Positions 6,926-12,821 of a stretch of 12,821 nt of DNA are shown here, one piece after another. Origin of the DNA: Pseudomonadota bacterium (GTDB lineage: Bacteria > Pseudomonadota > Gammaproteobacteria > Burkholderiales > Burkholderiaceae_C). The position numbers and the translations under genes were made by a program. The DNA is taken from NCBI GenBank assembly GCA_023418355.1, contig JAEZZU010000207.1, positions 1 through 12,821 of the forward strand, in the 5' to 3' direction. Within the stretch, counting starts at the first letter, position 1. Every line of letters starts with the position of its first letter. The notes under the pieces were generated by a model. That model did no database searches and was not told the origin of the DNA. It saw only the letters and a list, made by a program, of their open reading frames with translations.

Positions 6926-7246
6926 TTAATCTTCCACCGCAGGCAGCTGTGGGGCTTTCCACTCCAGCAGTTCGGCCAGGCGCTGGATGACCCAGCCTGC
7001 CTCTTTGGCGCTGACCATGGCACCTTCGCCTGCAATGGCGGCGTGAAAGCCCAGCAGCACGCCTTCTTCCGAGGTGTTGCCTGCGTGATAGACGGTCTGC
7101 GCCTGCTCGACGAGGTGGCAGGCCAGGTCTTCGCACAGCTCGTAGCGTGCCACGACCTCGGCAATCGGCGTTTTCAGAATGCCTGCGCGGCTGCGAAACA
7201 GGTTGGCAAAGCTCTCGGGGGGCTGGATCTGGCTGGTGTCATCCAT
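6926..7246 (-). CDS. small helical protein of unknown function
   Basis: 106 aa, acidic, with no signal peptide or membrane segment. The sequence (MDDTSQIQPPESFANLF, then ARYELCEDLACHLVEQA, then a tail KEAGWVIQRLAELLEWKAPQ) suggests an all-helical soluble protein. I do not recognise a catalytic motif. The frame is intact and its codon use matches the region, so it is probably real. It is the second gene of a minus-strand pair, 12 bases after the 84-aa gene, and shares a bidirectional terminator with the molybdenum-cofactor operon. It sits between moaD and moaE, but nothing in the sequence ties it to cofactor synthesis. The ribosome-binding site is weak; translational coupling to the upstream gene is likely. 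Confidence 0.72.
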   Translation of the reverse strand: MDDTSQIQPPESFANLFRSRAGILKTPIAEVVARYELCEDLACHLVEQAQTVYHAGNTSEEGVLLGFHAAIAGEGAMVSAKEAGWVIQRLAELLEWKAPQLPAVED

Positions 7247-7258
7247 GGTGCGGCGCGC

Positions 7259-7513
7259 TTACTCGTTTTCGTACAGGCGTTCAAAGCGCAGGATGTCAAT
7301 TTCCAGCTCGCAGGTCACCAGCTGGCCATTCTTGCCATCGGCTTTGCGGTGGGCGGCAAACAGCGTGGCCTTGCCTTCAAAGTCATAGTCCGGCAGGTGG
7401 ATGAGGGCGTAGGCGTCGGGGACAAAGCATTGGTGCTCGAACACCACGCGGTGTTCGTTGCGGGGAGAGGGGTACAGGATGTACTCAGGGGTATCAATGG
7501 TTTGAGCGGCCAT
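7259..7513 (-). CDS. small protein of unknown function
   Basis: 84 aa, with no signal peptide or membrane helix. The sequence (MAAQTIDTPEYILYPSPRNE, HRVVFEHQCFVPDAYALIHLPDY, ending LEIDILRFERLYENE) has the alternating hydrophobic pattern of a mostly beta protein. No known motif is recognised. It is the first gene of a two-gene minus-strand unit with the 106-aa gene 12 bases downstream. ATG 7513 lacks a clear Shine-Dalgarno sequence, so it may be leaderless or start elsewhere. Its promoter must lie in the 115-base divergent region shared with moaE, where a 12-bp dyad (7543-7554) could serve both directions. Confidence 0.68.
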   Translation of the reverse strand: MAAQTIDTPEYILYPSPRNEHRVVFEHQCFVPDAYALIHLPDYDFEGKATLFAAHRKADGKNGQLVTCELEIDILRFERLYENE

Positions 7514-7526
7514 ACAAGCGAAAAAT

Positions 7527-7556
7527 TTGTCTCAGTAATTTCTGTCGGGCGACAAT
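7527..7556 (+). promoter_or_regulatory. candidate sigma-70 promoter for moaE with overlapping dyad
   Basis: TTGTCT (7527-7532), an 18-base spacer and GACAAT (7551-7556) match four of six consensus bases in each hexamer. The spacer and -10 overlap a perfect dyad, TGTCG (7543-7547), GG, CGACA (7550-7554). The GCGACAAT octamer recurs near 7614-7621 just before the moaE ATG. The dyad could be an operator for moaE, for the divergent minus-strand genes, or both. Confidence 0.4.
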
Positions 7557-7628
7557 GCTAGCGCGTAAGTGCAGGCTTTCATGCGCATGTGGGCATGTGC
7601 TTCATCACCTGCTGCGACAATCGTGCCC

Positions 7629-8090
7629 ATGACTGCACCTCGTGTTTTGATCCAGACCCAAGATTTCGATGTTTCTGCCGAGCTGGCAGCCCTGCGCGCA
7701 GGCGATGCGCGGGTGGGCGCGGTCTGCAGCTTTGTGGGCACGGTGCGTGACCGCAACGAGGGAGCAAGCGTCTCCGCCATGGAGCTGGAGCACTACCCCG
7801 GCATGACCGAAAAAAGCATCGAGGCCATCATCGACCGCGCTGTGGAGCGCTTTGGCATCTATGCGGCCAAGGTGATTCACCGCGTAGGCCCGCTGCAGCC
7901 CATGGACCAGATCGTGTTTGTGGGCGTGACCTCGGCCCACCGTGGCATGAGCTTTCAGGCCTGCGAATTCATCATGGACTACCTCAAGTCCGAAGCACCG
8001 TTCTGGAAGAAAGAGCAGACGCCCGAAGGCGCACGCTGGGTGGATGCCCGCGTCAGCGACGAAGAAGCCCTGGCGCGCTGGCAGTCGTAA
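7629..8090 (+). CDS. moaE: MoaE, large catalytic subunit of molybdopterin synthase
   Basis: With MoaD it converts precursor Z (cyclic pyranopterin monophosphate) to molybdopterin in a MoaD2-MoaE2 heterotetramer, 153 aa (E. coli 150). ELEHYPGMTEK (52-62), the IHR segment (83-85), VFVGVTSAHR (96-105), FIMDYLK (114-120) and PFWKKE match the family closely. K120 and K127 correspond to the catalytic K119 and K126 of E. coli. The frame is open upstream through GTG 7569, but ATG 7629 is preferred because the family N-terminus begins there; the ribosome-binding site is poor, so the start is the least certain part. It is transcribed alone from its own promoter and ends at a strong terminator. Separation from moaD by a minus-strand pair is unusual compared with the E. 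coli moaABCDE order. Confidence 0.95.
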   Translation: MTAPRVLIQTQDFDVSAELAALRAGDARVGAVCSFVGTVRDRNEGASVSAMELEHYPGMTEKSIEAIIDRAVERFGIYAAKVIHRVGPLQPMDQIVFVGVTSAHRGMSFQACEFIMDYLKSEAPFWKKEQTPEGARWVDARVSDEEALARWQS

Positions 8091-8112
8091 GCACGATTGC
8101 TGTCAGTACATG

Positions 8113-8145
8113 AAAAACGGGCCTGCAAATGCGGCCCGTTTTTTT
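8113..8145. terminator. strong Rho-independent terminator after moaE
   Basis: The stem AACGGGCC (8116-8123) and GGCCCGTT (8133-8140) is extended by A-T pairs to 11 bp, with a 9-base loop and a run of seven T. The A-run on the other side makes it usable for the minus-strand yceI transcript ending at 8164. Confidence 0.93.
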
Positions 8146-8165
8146 ATGGCTGCCTGCGCTTGATC
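8139..8165 (+). repeat. dispersed palindromic repeat, copy 4 (degenerate, partial)
   Basis: TTTTTTATGGCTGCCTGCGC then TTG follows the pattern of copy 3 (TTTTTGATAGCTGTCAGCGC then TTG) with a few mismatches. Its T-run is the terminator tail. Its far end overlaps the stop codon of the minus-strand yceI gene, and the second arm of the palindrome is not recognisable. Confidence 0.45.
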
Positions 8166-8739
8166 AGGGCTGCTTGGCGGCTTCGATCTGCAGCACCAGG
8201 CGCACGTTCTTGGGGAAGCCCCAGTCGATGCCGTAGTTCACGCCCCACTGGGTGCGGTCGATGGTGGATTCAAAGTCACCGCCGCAGACTTCGGTCTTGA
8301 GCATGGGGCTGTCGTAGCAGGTGAACTTGTTGGCCTGGATGGTGATGGGGTGGGTCTGGCCGTTCAGTGTCAGCTGGCCGGTCACTTCCTTGAGCTTGTC
8401 GCCGTCAAACACAAACTTGTCAGAGACAAACTTGGCTTCAGGGTACTTCGCTGCATTGAAGATGTCTGCGCTTTGCAGGTGCTTGTCGAACGCGGCCGTG
8501 CCGGAGTTCACGGAAGCCATGTCCAGCACCACTTCCACCTTGCCGGTCTTGGCAGCCTTGTCGAACTGCACGGTACCGCTCTTCTTGTCAAAGCGTGCGC
8601 GGTTGGTGGAGGCGCCAAAGTGGTCGATCTCAAAAGTGGCAAAGGTGTGCGTGGGGTCGATGGCGTAGTTCGCGGGGGCAGCGTGTGCAGCGGTGGCAAA
8701 CAGGCCAGCGGCGGCCAGGGCAAACAGGGTGGTACGCAT
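8164..8739 (-). CDS. YceI family periplasmic protein, cysteine-containing paralogue
   Basis: 191 aa. A signal peptide (residues 1-20, cut after AHA) predicts export to the periplasm. The mature part is a YceI-type lipocalin-like beta barrel, a family that binds polyprenyl or other long-chain lipids. Landmarks are YAIDPTHTFATFEIDHFG at 25-42, SADIFNAAKYPEAKF at 90-104, GQLTLNGQTHPI at 121-132, and the C-terminal MLKTEVCGGDFESTIDRTQWG. Two cysteines, C141 and C152, may form a disulfide that the neighbouring paralogue lacks. The start ATG 8739 has a good ribosome-binding site (AAGGAGA, minus strand 8751-8745). It is the last gene of a cytochrome b561-yceI-yceI series, though a 129-base gap with repeat copy 5 separates it from the previous gene. 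The precise ligand is unknown. Confidence 0.92.
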   Translation of the reverse strand: MRTTLFALAAAGLFATAAHAAPANYAIDPTHTFATFEIDHFGASTNRARFDKKSGTVQFDKAAKTGKVEVVLDMASVNSGTAAFDKHLQSADIFNAAKYPEAKFVSDKFVFDGDKLKEVTGQLTLNGQTHPITIQANKFTCYDSPMLKTEVCGGDFESTIDRTQWGVNYGIDWGFPKNVRLVLQIEAAKQP

Positions 8740-8768
8740 GAAGATCTCCTTGAAGTTCAGTGAATGTG

Positions 8769-8863
8769 CTTTGAAATAAAGAGCGGTTAGCGCTGGTATT
8801 TGCTTGGTTTCAAAGTCATAAGGCTTTGAAGTGGCGCAGATGCGGCGCTGACAGCTATGAAAA
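8769..8863 (-). repeat. dispersed palindromic repeat, copy 5
   Basis: On the minus strand the unit starts TTTTCATAGCTGTCAGCGCC (8863-8844), six bases after the stop of the upstream yceI gene. Its other end (8787-8810 on plus) carries AGCGCTGGTAT as in copy 2. In the middle, TTCAAAG (8809-8815) and CTTTGAA (8824-8830) form a 7-bp hairpin, with a further CTTTGAA at 8769-8775. It fills most of the 129-base gap between the two yceI genes and may reduce readthrough between them. Confidence 0.72.
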
Positions 8864-8868
8864 CTGCA

Positions 8869-9441
8869 TCAGAGCTTGCCAATGCCTGTCAGTGCCAGCT
8901 TGAACTGCACCGTGACCTCATTGGCCACCATGGAGGTGTCGGCCCAGTCGCCATCGCCAATCTTGAAGGACAGGCGCTGCAGCGGCAAGCTGCCGGTGGC
9001 CGTGGTGATTTCGCCGGACTGGGAGAGCGTCACGGGCACAGAGACAGGCTGGCTCTGGCCCTTGATGTCGAGCGTGCCGTCAATCTGGTATTTGCCGTTG
9101 CCCAGTGCCTTCACGGCGCTGGAGGTAAAAGTGGCCTTGGGAAACTGGCCCACATTGAACCAGTCGGCGCTCAGCAGGTTGCTGTCGGTCTCCTTGCTGC
9201 CCATGGTGGCGCTGCCTGTGTCCACAGTGAAGACAATCTTGCTGGTCTCAGGCTTGGCCACATCAAACTGCAGCTGTGCATCAAACTGCTTGAAATGGCC
9301 TTTGACGGGCACACCCAGCTGCTTGGCGGTGAATTCGATGCTGCTTTGGGCAGGCAGCACGGCCTGCTGCGCCATGGCAGCGCTGCCTAGCAGGGCCAGG
9401 CTGGCAAAGCTCAGGGTGCGGAAGGTGGTGGTGAAGGTCAT
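8869..9441 (-). CDS. YceI family periplasmic protein, second paralogue
   Basis: 190 aa, exported: the signal peptide is MTFTTTFRTLSFASLALLGS followed by AAMA, cut before QQ. The mature YceI domain shows SSIEFTAKQLGVPVKGHFKQ, TGSATMGSKETDSNLLSADW, FNVGQFPKATFTSSAVKAL and the closing VANEVTVQFKLALTG, typical of the family's lipocalin-like barrel with a buried hydrophobic ligand. The mature protein has no cysteine. The frame is open from TTG 9471, and ATG 9447 is also in frame, but only ATG 9441 stands at proper distance from the AAGGAG box, so it is chosen. It lies 47 bases after the cytochrome b561 gene and is probably cotranscribed with it, as in the E. coli yceJ-yceI pair. Electron transfer or isoprenoid quinone handling with the cytochrome is an inference. 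Confidence 0.92.
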   Translation of the reverse strand: MTFTTTFRTLSFASLALLGSAAMAQQAVLPAQSSIEFTAKQLGVPVKGHFKQFDAQLQFDVAKPETSKIVFTVDTGSATMGSKETDSNLLSADWFNVGQFPKATFTSSAVKALGNGKYQIDGTLDIKGQSQPVSVPVTLSQSGEITTATGSLPLQRLSFKIGDGDWADTSMVANEVTVQFKLALTGIGKL

Positions 9442-9447
9442 GGACAT

Positions 9448-9453
9448 CTCCTT
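9448..9453 (-). promoter_or_regulatory. ribosome-binding site that fixes the yceI start at 9441
   Basis: On the minus strand AAGGAG is at 9453-9448. The ATG at 9447 would follow it with no spacer, while the ATG at 9441 has 6 bases, which is the usual spacing. Confidence 0.85.
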
Positions 9454-9488
9454 GTGACGCTCGGCAAACAAACAATCAGTCGTCGGGA

Positions 9489-10046
9489 TCAGCCGCGGCC
9501 CGGCAGCATGCGCTGCAGCAGACCATCGCGGTCAATCAGCTGGTGCTTCAGCGCTGCAGCCACGTGCAGCACGATCAGTACAGCCAGGGTGTAGGCCGCG
9601 ATCATGTGCCAGGGCTTGATGGCTTCGGCCAGCTCAGGGCTGGTGGCCACCAGGTCAGGCAGCTGCCAGACGCCAAACCACACGACCGGAAAGCCTGCCG
9701 CCGAGCTGTAGGCCCAGCCCAGCAGTGGCACGGCAAAGAACAGCACATACATCAGGTGGTGCACGCCATGGTGGGCCACCTGCTGCCAGCGCGGCATGAG
9801 GGCGGTGATGCGAGTGGGTAGCGCCGGTGGGCGGTGCGTGATGCGCCACAGCAGGCGCAGGGTGCTCAGGGCCAGAATCGTCATGCCCGCCCATTTGTGC
9901 CAGTTGTAATATTTGAGCTTGGTGGGCGAAAACGGCAGGCCCACCATGTACCAGCCAAAAACCAGCAAGCCAATCAAGCCAAGGGCCAGCAGCCAGTGCA
10001 GTGCCATGGCGGTGAGGGTGTAGCGGGGGGCGGCGGTAGATGGCAT
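9489..10046 (-). CDS. cytochrome b561 (four-helix di-heme membrane protein)
   Basis: 185 aa with four hydrophobic helices, about residues 11-36, 52-68, 95-115 and 147-167. Candidate axial heme b ligands are H17, H50, H147 and H161. The 14-residue spacing of the last pair is the same as in E. coli CybB as I remember it (H137 and H151). The family oxidises ubiquinol or exchanges electrons with periplasmic acceptors at the inner membrane. It is the first gene of a minus-strand unit with two yceI genes, the same association as E. coli yceJ-yceI. ATG 10046 has no obvious ribosome-binding site. It is divergent from clpB across a 242-base intergenic region. Whether it is functionally CybB-like or YceJ-like cannot be decided from the sequence, but gene context favours YceJ. 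Confidence 0.93.
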   Translation of the reverse strand: MPSTAAPRYTLTAMALHWLLALGLIGLLVFGWYMVGLPFSPTKLKYYNWHKWAGMTILALSTLRLLWRITHRPPALPTRITALMPRWQQVAHHGVHHLMYVLFFAVPLLGWAYSSAAGFPVVWFGVWQLPDLVATSPELAEAIKPWHMIAAYTLAVLIVLHVAAALKHQLIDRDGLLQRMLPGRG

Positions 10047-10106
10047 GTATGCGGTCGCGGTACGGAACAGACGTTCAGTCTAGAAGCAGGTGCCTGCCGG
10101 GGCATT

Positions 10107-10138
10107 CAATGTGCTTGAAGACACACTTCAAATGATTG
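10107..10138. repeat. dyad in the cytochrome b561 / clpB divergent region
   Basis: TTGAAG (10115-10120) and CTTCAA (10126-10131) are perfectly inverted around ACACA. Outer CAAT (10107-10110) and ATTG (10135-10138) continue the symmetry with a one-base offset. It lies 61 bases upstream of the cytochrome b561 start and about 90 bases upstream of the clpB promoter. It is a candidate operator; no regulator is recognised. The rest of 10047-10288 holds the clpB promoter and leader and no convincing gene. Confidence 0.4.
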
Positions 10139-10220
10139 CAAGGAACTTTGTGATCCATGAGGAGTCGCCAGCCGGATGCCCGGGTGATGAAAAAAAGTGC
10201 AGATGCATGGCTTGTCATAT

Positions 10221-10247
10221 CTTGAAAACTGTGCCAGAGCCCTGAAC
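10221..10247 (+). promoter_or_regulatory. probable heat-shock (sigma-32) promoter of clpB
   Basis: CTTGAAA (10221-10227) is a perfect sigma-32 -35 element. After 12 bases comes CCCTGAAC (10240-10247), a partial match to the -10 CCCCATNT. Spacing is within the known range (11-16). No sigma-70 -10 box is present at a suitable distance. Expected transcription start is around 10250-10255. Confidence 0.6.
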
Positions 10248-10249
10248 TG

Positions 10250-10278
10250 CTTATCAGCAAACAAATAACTGATAAGGA
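10250..10278 (+). promoter_or_regulatory. clpB leader hairpin overlapping the Shine-Dalgarno sequence
   Basis: CTTATCAG (10250-10257) and CTGATAAG (10269-10276) are perfectly inverted, with an 11-base A-rich loop. The Shine-Dalgarno AAGGA (10274-10278) starts inside the 3' arm, so the stem would occlude part of it. The ATG follows 10 bases after it. An AU-rich 8-bp stem of this kind could melt at heat-shock temperature; alternatively the dyad is a DNA operator at the transcription start. Confidence 0.5.
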
Positions 10279-10288
10279 CACAATTAAT

Positions 10289-12821
<2,533 letters not shown>

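Noticed and set aside
7569..7628. N-terminal extension of MoaE from GTG 7569
   Set aside because: The added 20 residues have no counterpart in MoaE proteins, and the likely promoter places the transcription start only a few bases before.
6873..8863. The short repeats as a CRISPR array
   Set aside because: Copies are kilobases apart, single, and without regular spacers or cas genes.

Overview
The window looks like chromosomal DNA of a betaproteobacterium of the family Comamonadaceae, most likely Comamonas or a close relative. The evidence is the GC-rich coding sequence, the protein similarity pattern (AlaA, Hom, ThrC, MoeA, MoaE, ClpB), and a short palindromic intergenic repeat of a kind I associate with this family. 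Most of the window is housekeeping. Genes are dense, no gap reaches 300 bases, and I see no RNA gene, complete mobile element or CRISPR array.

Region 1 (93-4208, plus strand) is an amino-acid cluster: an AlaA-type alanine aminotransferase, then homoserine dehydrogenase (hom) and threonine synthase (thrC). hom and thrC overlap by one base and are probably translationally coupled. Region 2 (4396-6819, plus) is a molybdenum-cofactor cluster, mobB-moeA-moaD. It is followed 9 bases later by a 110-aa protein that looks like the C-terminal part of a serine recombinase without its catalytic domain. A strong bidirectional terminator closes the cluster. Region 3 (6926-7513, minus) holds two small genes of unknown function. 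They are divergent from moaE (7629-8090, plus), which encodes the partner of MoaD in molybdopterin synthase; it has its own likely promoter and a clear terminator. Region 4 (8164-10046, minus) reads cytochrome b561, YceI-like protein, YceI-like protein, matching the known yceJ-yceI pairing but with two YceI paralogues. Region 5 (10289 to the window end, plus) is clpB, cut off about 20 codons before its expected stop. Its promoter resembles a heat-shock (sigma-32) promoter, and its leader carries a hairpin that touches the ribosome-binding site.

The most interesting items outside the ordinary genes are: (a) five copies of a TTTTGATAGCTG-type palindromic repeat, each lying just past a gene end or terminator and each in the same orientation relative to the upstream transcript; (b) the recombinase remnant in a cofactor operon; (c) the clpB leader hairpin as a candidate thermosensor or operator; (d) single-residue departures from near-invariant motifs in ClpB (K to M beside the second Walker B) and MoeA (G to A in the GGVS motif); and (e) several dyads in the divergent promoter regions. 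I did not find a complete undescribed defence or mobile system.
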